Below, piece after piece: positions 1 to 11,997 of a stretch of DNA of 64,000 bases. Origin of the DNA: Phylloscopus collybita. Lineage: Eukaryota > Chordata > Aves > Passeriformes > Phylloscopidae. The position numbers and the translations under genes were made by a program. Positions within the stretch are counted from its first letter, which is position 1, and each line of letters opens with the position of its first letter. Where the stretch lies: positions 129,001 through 193,000 of the forward strand of contig JAJNNQ010000097.1 of NCBI GenBank assembly GCA_027886175.1. The letters are read 5' to 3'. The notes under the pieces were generated by a model, which ran no database searches, was not told the origin of the DNA, and saw only the letters and a list, made by a program, of their open reading frames with translations.

Positions 1-265
1 CCCAAAACGATGGATCACAGGCGAAGGGGGATGGAAAACCCCAAATCAACCCCAAACGGGCAGGATGTCGGTGCAGACCCCAAAATTTGGGATCCAGCTG
101 CAATTCCCGGTTTTTCCCCTTGGATTGCCCCAATCCCTGCCTCTCCCAGCCCCTCCGGGATGGGATCTGCACCTTTCCCGACGGGATCCGGGATTTTCCA
201 GCCCCTCCCTCCAGGCTGGGATCTGCACCTTTCCCGACGGGATCCGGGATTTTCCCGGCCCTCAC

Positions 266-387
266 CTGCAGGTCCAAGGCTTTGGAGGAGAAGGCTGGAA
301 TGTGGCAGGAGAGGATGGGGCACCAGAAGGGAGCTCGGCTCTTCCTGTCCTCGTCGGGGCAGAGCCAGCCCGGCTGGTTCTCCTCGC
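266..387 (-). CDS. ARHGEF10L: ARHGEF10L exon, [13 protein letters not shown] block before the WD40-like part
   Basis: This 122-bp exon starts with two bases completing arginine and encodes 40 residues, [20 protein letters not shown] then [20 protein letters not shown], ending in phase 0. This cysteine-containing linker leads into the C-terminal WD40-like repeats, which lie outside the window. The acceptor is TTCCGCAG|GCGAGG and the donor CTGCAG|GTGAGG. It is the last exon visible; positions 1-265 are intron. Confidence 0.95.
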
Positions 388-416
388 CTGCGGAAAACCG
401 GGATCAGCCCGAGCTG

Positions 417-3400
417 GGAAACCCATCCCGATCCATGGAAACCCATCCTGTTCCAGGGAAACCCATCCCCATCCATGGAAACCCATCCTGATCCATGGAA
501 ACCCATCCCCATCCAGGGAAACCCATCCCCATCCATGGAAACCCATCCCCATCCATGGAAACCCATCCAGATCCATGGAAACCCGACCCCATCCATGGAA
601 ACCCATCCCCATCCATGGAAACCCATCCTGATCCAGGGAAACCCATCCTGTTCCATGGAAACCCATCCTGTTCCAGGGAAACCCATCCTGTTCCAGGGAA
701 ACCCATCCTGATCCATGGAAACCCATCCTGTTCCATGGAAACCCATCCCCCATCCATGGAAACCCATCCCCCATCCATGGAAACCCATCCTGATCCATGG
801 AAACCCATCCCCATCCATGGAAACCCATCCCCAATCCATGGAAACCCATCCTGATCCATGGAAACCCATCCCCATCCATGGAAACCCATCCCCCATCCAT
901 GGAAACCCATCCCCATCCATGGAAACCCATCCCCATCCAGGGAAACCCATCCCCAATCCATGGAAACCCATCCCCCATCCAGGGAAACCCATCCCCAATC
1001 CATGGAAACCCATCCTGTTCCATGGAAACCCATCCCCAATCCAGGGAAACCCATCCCCATCCATGGAAACCCATCCTGATCCATGGAAACCCATCCCCAT
1101 CCATGGAAACCCATCCCGATCCATGGAAACCCATCCCGATCCATGGAAACCCATCCTGATCCATGGAAACCCATCCCCATCCAGGGAAACCCATCCCGAT
1201 CCATGGAAACCCATCCTGATCCATGGAAACCCATCCCCAATCCATGGAAACCCATCCCCATCCATGGAAACCCATCCTGATCCATGGAAACCCATCCTGA
1301 TCCAGGGAAACCCATCCCGATCCATGGAAACCCATCCCGATCCATGGAAACCCATCCTGATCCAGGGAAACCCATCCTGATCCATGGAAACCCATCCCCC
1401 ATCCATGGAAACCCATCCCCCATCCATGGAAACCCATCCCCATCCAGGGAAACCCATCCTGATCCATGGAAACCCATCCCCATCCAGGGAAACCCATCCC
1501 CATCCATGGAAACCCATCCTGATCCAGGGAAACCCATCCCCATCCATGGAAACCCATCCCCCATCCATGGAAACCCATCCCCATCCATGGAAACTCATCC
1601 CCAATCCATGGAAACCCATCCTGATCCATGGAAACCCATCCCCATCCATGGAAACCCATCCCGATCCAGGGAAACCCATCCCCATCCATGGAAACCCATC
1701 CTGATCCATGGAAACCCATCCCCATCCATGGAAACCCATCCCCATCCATGGAAACCCATCCCCATCCATGGAAACCCATCCCCAATCCAGGGAAACCCAT
1801 CCTGATCCATGGAAACCCATCCTGTTCCATGGAAACCCATCCCCATCCATGGAAACCCATCCCCCATCCATGGAAACCCATCCCCCATCCATGGAAACCC
1901 ATCCCCAATCCAGGGAAACCCATCCCCATCCATGGAAACCCATCCTGATCCATGGAAACCCATCCCTATCCATGGAAACCCATCCCCAATCCAGGGAAAC
2001 CCATCCCTATCCATGGAAACCCATCATGTTCCATGGAAACCCATCCCCAATCCATGGAAACCCATCCCCGATCCAGGGAAACCCATCCCCATCCAGGGAA
2101 ACCCATCCCCAATCCATGGAAACCCATCCCCATCCATGGAAACCCATCCCCATCCATGGAAACCCATCCCCATCCAGGGAAACCCATCCTGATCCAGGGA
2201 AACCCATCCCCATCCATGGAAACCCATCCCCATCCAGGGAAACCCATCCTGATCCAGGGAAACCCATCCCCATCCATGGAAACCCATCCCCCATCCATGG
2301 AAACCCATCCCCATCCATGGAAACCCATCCCCAATCCAGGGAAACCCATCCCCATCCATGGAAACCCATCCTGATCCAGGGAAACCCATCCTGATCCATG
2401 GAAACCCATCCCCATCCATGGAAACCCATCCTGATCCATGGAAACCCATCCCCATCCATGGAAACCCATCCCCATCCATGGAAACCCATCCTGATCCATG
2501 GAAACCCATCCCCATCCATGGAAACCCATCCCCCATCCACGGAAACCCATCCTGATCCATGGAAACCCATCCCCATCCATGGAAACCCATCCCCATCCAT
2601 GGAAACCCATCCCCATCCATGGAAACCCATCCTGATCCATGGAAACCCATCCCCATCCAGGGAAACCCATCCCCCATCCATGGAAACCCATCCCCAATCC
2701 AGGGAAACCCATCCCCATCCATGGAAACCCATCCCCATCCAGGGAAACCCATCCCCGATCCATGGAAACCCATCCCCGATCCATGGAAACCCATCCCCAT
2801 CCATGGAAACCCATCCCCAATCCATGGAAACCCATCCCCATCCATGGAAACCCATCCCCATCCATGGAAACCCATCCTGATCCATGGAAACCCATCCCCC
2901 ATCCATGGAAACCCATCCCCAATCCATGGAAACCCATCCCCCATCCATGGAAACCCATCCTGATCCATGGAAACCCATCCCCCATCCATGGAAACCCATC
3001 CCCAATCCATGGAAACCCATCCCCCATCCATGGAAACCCATCCTGATCCATGGAAACCCATCCCCCAATCCATGGAAACCCATCCCCATCCATGGAAACC
3101 CATCCCCATCCATGGAAACCCATCCTGATCCATGGAAACCCATCCCCATCCATGGAAACCCATCCCCAATCCATGGAAACCCATCCTGATCCAGGGAAAC
3201 CCATCCCCATCCATGGAAACCCATCCCCAATCCATGGAAACCCATCCCCAATCCATGGAAACCCATCCCCATCCATGGAAACCCATCCCCATCCATGGAA
3301 ACCCATCCCCATCCATGGAAACCCATCCCCATCCAGGGAAACCCATCCCAGTCCATGGAAACCCATCCCCATCCATGGAAACCCATCCCCCATCCATGGA

Positions 3401-4213
3401 AACCCATCCTGATCCATGGAAACCCATCCTGATCCATGGAAACCCATCCCCATCCATGGAAACCCATCCCCATCCATGGAAACCCATCCTGATCCATGGA
3501 AACCCATCCCCCATCCATGGAAACCCATCCCCAATCCATGGAAACCCATCCCCATCCATGGAAACCCATCCCGATCCATGGAAACCCATCCCAGTCCATG
3601 GAAACCCATCCCGATCCATGGAAACCCATCCCCATCCAGGGAAACCCATCCCCCATCCATGGAAACCCATCCCCATCCATGGAAACCCATCCTGATCCAT
3701 GGAAACCCATCCCCATCCATGGAAACCCATCCCCATCCATGGAAACCCATCCCCATCCATGGAAACCCATCCTGATCCATGGAAACCCATCCCCATCCAT
3801 GGAAACCCATCCCCATCCATGGAAACCCATCCCCCATCCATGGAAACCCATCCCCATCCATGGAAACCCATCCCCATCCATGGAAACCCATCCCAGTCCA
3901 TGGAAACCCATCCCCATCCATGGAAACCCATCCCCATCCATGGAAACCCATCCCCCATCCATGGAAACCCATCCCCAATCCATGGAAACCCATCCCCATC
4001 CATGGAAACCCATCCCCAATCCATGGAAACCCATCCTGTTCCAGGGAAACCCATCCCCCATCCATGGAAACCCATCCCCATCCATGGAAACCCATCCCCA
4101 TCCATGGAAACCCATCCCCATCCATGGAAACCCATCCCGATCCATGGAAACCCATCCCCATCCATGGAAACCCATCCCCATCCAGGGAAACCCATCCCCA
4201 TCCATGGAAACCC
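417..4213. repeat. 20-bp minisatellite, CCCATCCCCATCCATGGAAA
   Basis: About 190 tandem copies fill 3.8 kb. Variants carry CCTGATCC, CCTGTTCC or an extra C, and CCAGGG in place of CCATGG. The unit is not a multiple of three, so all frames read the same peptide family (HPWKP and the like) and the long open frames are artefacts. It lies in the intron between exons 6110 and 266. Confidence 0.97.
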
Positions 4214-6085
4214 AGAATCTCCTCAAAACCTTCTCCAGAACCTCCCCAAAGCCTTCTTCAGGATGTCTCCAATCTCCAGAACCTCCCAAGCCTTCTCCAG
4301 AGCTCCCAAATGTTCTCCAGGACCTCCCAAACCTTCTCCCAAACCTTTCCCAGAACCTTCCAAATCTTCTCCAAAACTTTCCAGACCTCCTGAACTTCCC
4401 CAATGCTCCCCAAACTTCTCCAGAACCTCCCCAACCTCCAGAACCTGCCTAACATTCATTGGCTCCCAAATGTCCTCCAAAGCCTCCCAAACCTTCTCCA
4501 GAACCTCCCAGACCTTCTCACAAACCTCCCAAACCTTCTCCAGAGCCTCCCAAACCTTCTCCAGAACCTCCCAGACCTTTCCCAGAACCTCCCAAACCTT
4601 CTCCAGAACTCCCAAACGTTCTCCAGGATCTCCCAAACCTTCCCCAAAGCCTCCCAGAACTTCTCCAGAACTTCCAAATGTTCTCCGGAACCTCCCAAAC
4701 CTTCCCCAGAACCTTCCAGACCTTCTCCAGAACTCCCAAATCTTCTCCAAAGCCTCCCAGACCTTCTCCAGAACTCCCAAGCCTTCTCCAGAACCTCCCC
4801 AAAACTTTCTCCAGAACCTTCTCAAAACTTTCTCCAGAACCTCCCAAATCCTCCACAACCTCCCCAACCTTCTGTAGAACCTCCTCTCCAGAACTTCCGC
4901 AGGACCTCCCAGACCTTCTCCAGAACTTCCAAATGTTCTCCAGACCCTCCCAGACCTTCTCTAGAACCTCCCAGACCTTTCCCAGAACCTCCCAAACCTT
5001 CTCCAGAACCTCCCAAACCTTCCCCAAAGCCTCCAAACCTTCCCCAGAACCTCCCAAACCTTCTCCAGAACCTTCCAGACCTTCTCCAGAACTCCCAAAT
5101 CTTCTCCAAAGCCTCCCAGACCTTCTGCAGAACCTTCTCCAGAACCTCCCCAAAACTTTCTCCAGAACCTTCCAAGTCCTCCACAACCTCCCCAACCTTC
5201 TGCAGAACCTCCTCTCCAGAACTTCCGCAGGACCTCCCAGACCTTCTCCAGAACTTCCAAATGTTCTCCAGACCCTCCCAGACCTTCCCCAAAGCCTCCC
5301 AAACCTTCCCCAGAACCTCCCAGACCTTCTCCGGGACCTCCCAAGCCTTCTCCAGAACCTCCCCAAAACTTTCTCCAGAACCTCCCAAGTCCTCCACAAC
5401 CTCCCCAACCTTCTGCAGAACCTCCTCTCCAGAACTTCCCCAGAACCTCCCAGACCTTCTCCAGAACTTCCAAATGTTCTCCAGACCCTCCCAGACCTTC
5501 TCTAGGACCTCCCAGACCTTTCCCAGAACCTCCCAAACCTTCTCCAGGACCTCCCAAACCTTCTCCAAAGCCTCCCAGACCTTCTCCAGAACCTTCTCCA
5601 GGACCTCCCAAACCTTCTCCAAAGCCTCCCAGACCTTCTCCAGAACCTTTTCCAGGACCTCCCAAACCTTCTCCAGAACTCCCAAATCTTCTCCAAAAGC
5701 CTCCCAGACCTTCTCCAGGACCTCCCAGACCTTCTCCAGAACTTCCAAACGTTCTCCAGACCCTCCCAGACCTTCTCCAGGACCTCCCAGACCTTCTCCA
5801 GAACTTCCAAACGTTCTCCAGACCCTCCCAGACCTTCTCCAGGACCTCCCAGACCTTCTCCAGAACTTCCAAATGTTCTCCAGACCCTCCCAGACCTTCT
5901 CCAGAACCTCCCCAAAACTTTCTCCAGAACCTCCCAAATCCTCCACAACCTCCCCAACCTTCTGTAGAACCTCCTCTCCAGAACTTCCGCAGGACCTCCC
6001 AGACCTTCTCCAGAACTTCCAAATGTTCTCCAGACCCTCCCAGACCTTCTCCAGGACTTCCCAGACCTTCTCCAGCCCCTCCCAG
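4214..6085. repeat. 21-bp minisatellite, CCTTCTCCAGAACCTCCCAA family
   Basis: About 1.9 kb of a 21-bp unit (variants GACCTCCC, CTTCCAAATG). Longer blocks containing ACCTCCTCTCCAGAACTTCC recur near 4.88, 5.21, 5.42 and 5.97 kb, showing higher-order structure. The same family reappears at 10.54-10.69, 20.4-21.3 and 22.7-23.2 kb. Confidence 0.95.
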
Positions 6086-6109
6086 CCGCGGTCCCCGGGC
6101 AGGACTCAC

Positions 6110-6210
6110 GGAGGCCGATCTTGGCCAGGTGCAGCCGGTTGACCCAGCAGATCTTGCTCAGCGGGCTGGGCGTGATGAAGACCACCATGACACTGATGGG
6201 CCGCCCGGAC
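6110..6210 (-). CDS. ARHGEF10L: ARHGEF10L exon, [14 protein letters not shown] block
   Basis: This 101-bp exon starts with G, completing lysine, then encodes [20 protein letters not shown] and [13 protein letters not shown], ending one base into an arginine codon. It matches the end of the PH-like region. The acceptor is TCCCGCAG|GTCCGG, with almost no polypyrimidine tract because a purine-rich GAGGAT array lies just upstream on the sense strand. The donor is CTCC|GTGAGT, a strong site. Confidence 0.94.
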
Positions 6211-6244
6211 CTGCGGGACACCGCGGCCTTCAGCCTCGGCCTCG

Positions 6245-9200
6245 GCCTCGGCATCACCCTCCTCCTCCTCATCCCCTGTCCTCCTCATCCTCATCATCTT
6301 CATCCTCATCATCTTCATCCTCATCATCCTCCTCATCCCCATCATCATCCTCCTTCTCCTCATCGTCATCATCTTCATCCTGCTCTTCCTCCTCCTCCTT
6401 TTGCTCCTCTTCCTCATCCTCTTCCTCCTCATCATCCTCCTCCCCCTTCTCCTCACCTTCATCCTGCTCTTCATCCTCATCCCTTTGCTCCTCTTCCTCA
6501 TCCTCTTCCTCATCTTCCTCATCCTCATCTGCACCATCTTCTTCATCCTGCTCTTCATCCTCGTCCTCCTCCTCCCCATCCTCATCCTCCTCATCCTGCT
6601 CTTCATCCTCCTCCTTTTGCTCCTCTTCCTCATCCTCTTCCTCATCTTACTCCACTTCCTCCTCATCCCCATCATTCTCCTCCTCCTTCTCCTCCTCCTT
6701 CTCCTCCTCCTCCTCATCTTCATCCTCATCATCATCCTCATCATCATCAGCCTCCTCCTTCTCCTCATCATCATCATCCTCCTCATCTTCATCCAGCTCT
6801 TCATCCTCATCCCTTTGCTCCTCTTTCTCATCCTCTTCCTCATCTTCCTCATCCTCCTCCTCGTCATCATCGTCATCCTCATCTTCATCCCCATCCTCCT
6901 CACCCTCCTCCTCCTCCTCATTGTCATCATCCTCGTCTGCACCATCTTCATCCTGCTCTTCATCCTCGTCCTCCTCCTCCCCATCCTCATCCTCCTCATC
7001 CTGCTCTTCCTCCTCCTCCTCCTCCTTTTGCTCCTTTTCCCCCTTTTCATCATTCTCATCTTCCTCCTCATCCTCCTCCTCCTCTCTTGTCATCCTCCTC
7101 ATCTTCATCCTCATCATCTTCACCCTGCTCTTCATGCTCATCCTCCTCCTCCTCCTCCTCTACCTCATCTTCCTCCTCCCCATTGTCGTTCTTCTTCTCT
7201 TCCTCCTCATCCCTGTCCTCCTCATCATCATCTTCATCCTCATCATTGTTGTCATCCTCCTCATCCCCATCATCCTCCTTCTCCTCCTCTTCATCCTGCT
7301 CTTCATCCTCCTCCTTTTGCTCCTCTTCCTCATCCTCTTCCTCATCTTATTCCTCTTCCTCCTCATCCCCATCATTCTCCTCCTCCTTCTCCTCCTCCTC
7401 ATCATCTTCATCCTCATCCTCATCATCATCAGCCTCCTCCTCCTTCTCCTCATCATCATCCTCATCATCTTCATCCTGCTCTTCATCCTCATCCCTTTGC
7501 TCCTCTTTCTCATCCTCTTCCTCATCATCCTCATCCTCCTCCTCCTCCTCATCGTCATCATCCTCATCTGCATCATCTTCATCCTGCTCTTCATCCTCGT
7601 CCTCCTCTCGTCCTCCTCCTTTTGCTCCTCTTCCTCCTCTTCATCATCCTCATCTTCCTCCTCCTCCTCCTCTACCTCATCTTCCTCCTCATTGTCATCC
7701 TCCTCCTCCTCACTCTCCTCATCATCCTCATCATCTTCATCCTGCTCTTCACGCTCTTCCTCCCTTTTGCTCCTCTTCCTCATCTTCCTCGTCCTCACCC
7801 CCATCCTCCTCACCCTCCTTCTCCTCATCTTCATCCTGCTCTTCATCCTCCTCCCTTTGCTCATCCTCATCCTCATTCTCCTCATCTTCATCCCCATCCT
7901 CCTCACCCTCCTCCTCCTCCTCATTGTCATCATCCTCATCTGCACCATCTTCATCCTGCTCTTCATCCTCACCCGCCTCCTCCCCATCCTCATTCCTCCT
8001 CATCCTGCTCTTCATCCTCCTCCTCCTCCTTTTGCTCCTTTTCCCCCTTTTCATCCTCATCTTCCTCCTCATCTTCATCCTCCTCTCTTGTCATCCTCAT
8101 CATCTTCACCCTGCTCTTCATGCTCACCCGCCTCCTTTTGCTCCTCTTCCTCCTCTTCCTTCTCATCCTCATCCTCCTCCTCCTCTACCTCATCTTCCTC
8201 CTCTCCATTGTCGTTCTTCTTCTCTTCCTCCTCATCCCTGTCCTCCTCATCATCATCTTCATCCTCATCATCATTGTCATCCTCCTCATCCCCATCATCC
8301 TCCTTCTCCTCCTCTTCATCCTGCTCTTCATCCTCCTCCTTTTGCTCCTCTTCTTCATCCTCTTCCTCATCTTACTCCACTTCCTCCTCATCCCCATCAT
8401 TCTCCTCCTCCTTCTCCTCCTCCTTCTCCTCCTCATCCTCATCATCTTCATCCTCATCATCATCAGCCTCCTCCTCCTTCTCCTCCTCCTCATCATCTTC
8501 ATCCTCATCTTCATCCCCATCCTCCTCACCCTCCTCCTCCTCCTCGTCATCATCCTCATCTGCACCATCTTCAGCCTGCTCTTCATCCTCACCCGCCTCC
8601 TCCCCATCCTCATCCTCCTCATCCTGCTCTTCATCCTCCTCCTCCTCCTCCTTTTGCTCCTTTTCCTCCCTTTCATCATTCTCATCTTCCTCCTCATCTT
8701 TATCCTCATCATCTTCATCCTCATCATCTTCACCCTGCTCTTCATCCTCACCCGCCTCCTTTTGCTCCTCTTCCTCCTCTTCCTTCTCATCCTCATCCTC
8801 CTCCTCCTCTACCTCATCTTCTTCGTCCTCCCCATTGTCGTTCTTCTCTTCCTCCTCATCCCTGTCCTCATCATCCTCCTCCTCATCATCATCTTCATCC
8901 TCATCATCGTCATCCTCCTCATCCCCATCATCCTCCTCCTTCTCATCCTCCTCATCTTCATCCTCATCATCATCTTCATCCTCATCATCATTGTCATCCT
9001 CCTCATCCCCATCATCCTCCTTCTCCTCATCTTCATCCTGCTCTTCATCCTCCTCCTTTTGCTCCTCTTCCTCATCCTCTTCCTCATCTTATTCCTCTTC
9101 CTCCTCATCCCCATCATCCCCCTCCTCCTTCTCCTCCTCCTCCTCATCTTCCTCCTCATTGTCATCCTCATCAGCCTCCTCCTCCTCCTTCTCCTCATCA

Positions 9201-10535
9201 TCATCCTCATCATCTTCATCCTGCTCTTCATCCTCATCCCTTTGCTCCTCTTTCTCATCCTCTTCCTCATCTTCCTCATCCTCCTCCTCGTCATCATTGT
9301 CATCCTCCTCATCTTCATCCCCATCCTCCTCACCCTCCTCCTCCTCCTCATCATCATCATCCTCATCTGCACCATCTTCATCCTGCTCTTCATCCTCACC
9401 CGCCTCCTCCCCATCCTCATCCTGCTCTTCATCCTCCTCCTCCTCCTCCTTTTGCTCCTTTTCCCCCTTTTCATCATTCTCATCTTCCTCCTCATCTTCA
9501 TCCTCATCATCTTCACCCTGCTCTTCATCCTCACCCGCCTCCTTTTGCTCCTCTTCCTCCTCTTCCTTCTCATCCTCCTCCTCCTCCTCCTCTCCCTCAT
9601 CTTCCTCCTCCCCATTGTCGTTCTTCTTCTCTTCCTCCTCATCCCTGTCCTCCTCCTCCTCATCTTCATCCTCATCATCGTTGTCATCCTCCTCATCCCC
9701 ATCATCCTCCTCCTCCTCATCTTCATCCCCATCCTCCTCACCCTCCTCCTCATCATCATCTTCATCCTCATTGTCATCCTCCTCATCCCATCATCCTCCT
9801 TCTCCTCATCTTCATCCTGCTCTTCATCTTCCTCCTTTTGCTCCTCTTCCTATCCTCTTCCTCATCTTATTCCTCTTCCTCCTCATCCCCATCATTCTCC
9901 TCCTCCTTCTCCTCCTCCTCACCATCTTCATCCTGCTCTTCATCCTCGTCCTCCTCCTTTTGCTCCTCTTCCTCCTCTTCATCATCCTCATCTTCCTCCT
10001 CCTCCTCCTCTACTCATCTTCCTCCTCATTGTCATCCTCCTCTTCCTCACTCTCCTCATCATCTTCATCCTGCTCTTCACGCTCTTCCTCCCTTTTGCTC
10101 CTCTTCCTCATCTTCCTCGTCCTCACCCCCATCCTCCTCACCCCTCCTTCTCCTCATCTTCATCCTGCTCTTCATCCTCCTCCCTTTGCTCATCCTCATC
10201 CTCATTCTCCTCATCTTCATCCCCATCCTCCTCACCCTCCTCCTCCTCCTCCTTGTCATCATCCTCATCTGCACCATCTTCATCCTGCTCTTCATCCTCA
10301 CCCGCCTCCTCCCCATCCTCATCCTCCTCATCCTGCTCTTCATCCTCCTCCTCTTGCTCCTCTTCCTCATCTTACTCCTCTTCCTCCTCCTCACCATCAT
10401 CGTCATCCTCCTCATCCTCATCCCCATCCTCCTCACCCTCCTCCTTCTCCCCATCCTCGTCATCCTCGTTCTCCTCATCCATCTTCATCCTGCTCTCCAT
10501 TGTCCTCCTCCTCCTCTTCCTCCTCCTCCTCCTCT
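6245..10535. repeat. Pyrimidine triplet array (TCC/TCA)n, 4.3 kb
   Basis: Plus-strand pyrimidine-rich CATCCTCCTCATCTTCATCC-type sequence, interrupted by CTGCTCTTCATCC and TTTTGCTCC. Blocks with CCATTGTCGTTCTTCTTCTC recur about every 1 to 1.4 kb. The sense strand is purine-rich. Serine- or acidic-rich open frames here are artefacts. Confidence 0.95.
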
Positions 10536-10692
10536 GAACCTTCCCCCAAACCCCCAAAGCCTTCTCCAAACGCCCCCAGAACATCTCCAAAGGCTCCCAA
10601 CTCACAGAGCCTCCCCAGACTTCTCCCAAACCTCTCCCAGCCCCTCCAGAACCTCCCAAACCTTCTCACAACCTCCCCAAAACTTCCCACGG
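10536..10692. repeat. Short block of the CTTCTCCAGAACCTCCC family
   Basis: About 155 bp of diverged units (CCTTCTCCAAACGCCCCC, ACATCTCCAAAGGCTCCC) related to the array at 4.2-6.1 kb separate two triplet arrays. Confidence 0.75.
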
Positions 10693-11135
10693 CCTCCTCC
10701 TCCTCTTCCTCATCCTCCTCTTCCTCATCCTCCTCTTCCTCATCCTCATCCTCCTCCTCCTCATCTTCCTTCTCCTCATCTTCCTCCTCCTCCTCCTCAT
10801 CCTCCTCCTCCTCATCTTCCTCCTCCTCCTCCTCATCCTCCTCCTCCTCATCTTCCTCCTCCTCCTCATCTTCCTTCCCCTCCTCATCTTCCTCCTCCTC
10901 ATCTTCCTCCTCATCTTCCTCCTCCTCATCTTCCTCCTCCTCCTCCTCCTCATCTTCCTCATCTTCCTCCTCCTCCTCATCTTCCTCCTCCTCATCATCT
11001 TCCTCCTCCTCATCTTCCTCCTCCTCCTCCTCATCTTCCTCCTCATCTTCCTCCTCATCCTCTTTCTCCTCTATCTCCTCTTCCTCCTCATCCTCCTCTT
11101 CATCCTCACCCTCCTCTTCCTCCTCCTCCCGTCCC
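10693..11135. repeat. Pyrimidine triplet array (TCCTCCTCATCT)n
   Basis: About 440 bp of a regular TCC/TCA/TCT pattern, ending about 20 bp from the donor of exon 11153-11279. Confidence 0.95.
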
Positions 11136-11152
11136 TCCCCTGCTCCCCTCAC

Positions 11153-11279
11153 TTGTCGGGTTTCCCGGCAGCAGCAGCCGCAGCCGGCACTTGTTGGCCG
11201 AGTGGATCTCCTCCTCCTTGACCTTCATCATCCTCTGCAGGGCCAGGCACCAGTCCTGGGCCACCGTCATGTTCAGGTT
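11153..11279 (-). CDS. ARHGEF10L: ARHGEF10L exon, [15 protein letters not shown] block, with 1-bp deletion
   Basis: This 127-bp exon encodes [20 protein letters not shown], then [19 protein letters not shown]. After the PG codons one base is missing: the conserved KPDK is readable only in another frame. The exon is one base short of the 128 bp needed to join the next exon (G|TCCGGG, giving K then SGRP). Read literally, translation would enter the next exon out of frame and stop there at a TGA after about 17 codons. The acceptor is CTCCAG|AACCTG and the donor GACAA|GTGAGG. The rest is highly conserved, so an assembly indel near the GGGAAACCC run is the simplest explanation. Confidence 0.9.
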
Positions 11280-11337
11280 CTGGAGAACATCGGCAACGGG
11301 TCCCACAGGGCCGGGGACAGACCCGGCCCCGAGGGCT

Positions 11338-11812
11338 CCCAGAGGTTCTGGGGGGTTCCTGGGTGGTTCCTGGGTGGTCCCAGGTGGTTCCCAGGTGGTC
11401 CCGGGTGGTTCTGGGGGTTCTGGGTGGTCCCCAGTGGTTCTTGGGTGGTCCTGGGGGGTTCCCAGGTGGTCCCGGGTGGTTCCCAGGTGGTCCCAGGTGG
11501 TTCTGGGTGGTCCCCAGTGGTTCCCGGGTGTTTCCCAGGTGGTTCCCGGGTGGTTCTGGGAGGTTATGGGTGGTCCCCAGTGGTCCCAGGTGGTTCCCAG
11601 GTGGTTCCCTGGTGGTTCTATGGGGTTCCCAGTGGTTCTGGAGGGTTCTGGGTGGTTCCCAGGTGGTTCTGGGTGGTTCCTGGGTGGTTCTGGGTGGTTC
11701 CTGGGTGGTTCCTGGGTGGTTCTGGGGGGTTCTGGGTGGTCCCCAGTGGTTCCTGGGTGGTTCCCAGGTGGTTCCCAGGTGGTCCCAGGTGGTTCCGGGT
11801 GGTCCGGGGGTG
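11338..11812. repeat. Short-unit minisatellite, GTGGTTCCCAG
   Basis: About 470 bp of a 10-11-bp unit (GGGTGGTTCT, GGTGGTCCCA) fill the intron between exons 11820 and 11153. Confidence 0.93.
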
Positions 11813-11819
11813 CCGGTAC

Positions 11820-11935
11820 CTGGTAGGTGCCGTGCAGGGTGCTGACGAGCAGCGTGATCTGCTCCACCACGGCCAGGTCCTTCTGCAGGTCCTGCAGCTC
11901 CTGGAAGAGCCGCGGGGGGCCCAGGTAGACCTTGT
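11820..11935 (-). CDS. ARHGEF10L: ARHGEF10L exon, [13 protein letters not shown] block
   Basis: This 116-bp exon begins with AC, completing asparagine with the previous exon, and encodes 38 residues, [20 protein letters not shown] then [18 protein letters not shown], ending in phase 0. It is nearly identical to the mammalian protein and belongs to the PH-like region. The acceptor follows a run of 13 C on the sense strand (CCCCCAG|ACAAGG). The donor is CCAG|GTACCG. Confidence 0.96.
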
Positions 11936-11997
11936 CTGGGGGGGGGGGGGAAGGGCCGGGAGGTCAGGGGGGTCCAGGGACCACCCCCGGCCTGGGG

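Noticed and set aside
417..4213. A CRISPR-like pattern of regular short repeats
   Set aside because: Units are directly adjacent with no unique spacers, no cas genes, and a vertebrate intron context.
15..4403. Minus-strand open frames with MDGDGFPW or WVSMDG repeats
   Set aside because: A 20-bp repeat without stops leaves every frame open with the same peptide; this is a minisatellite by-product.
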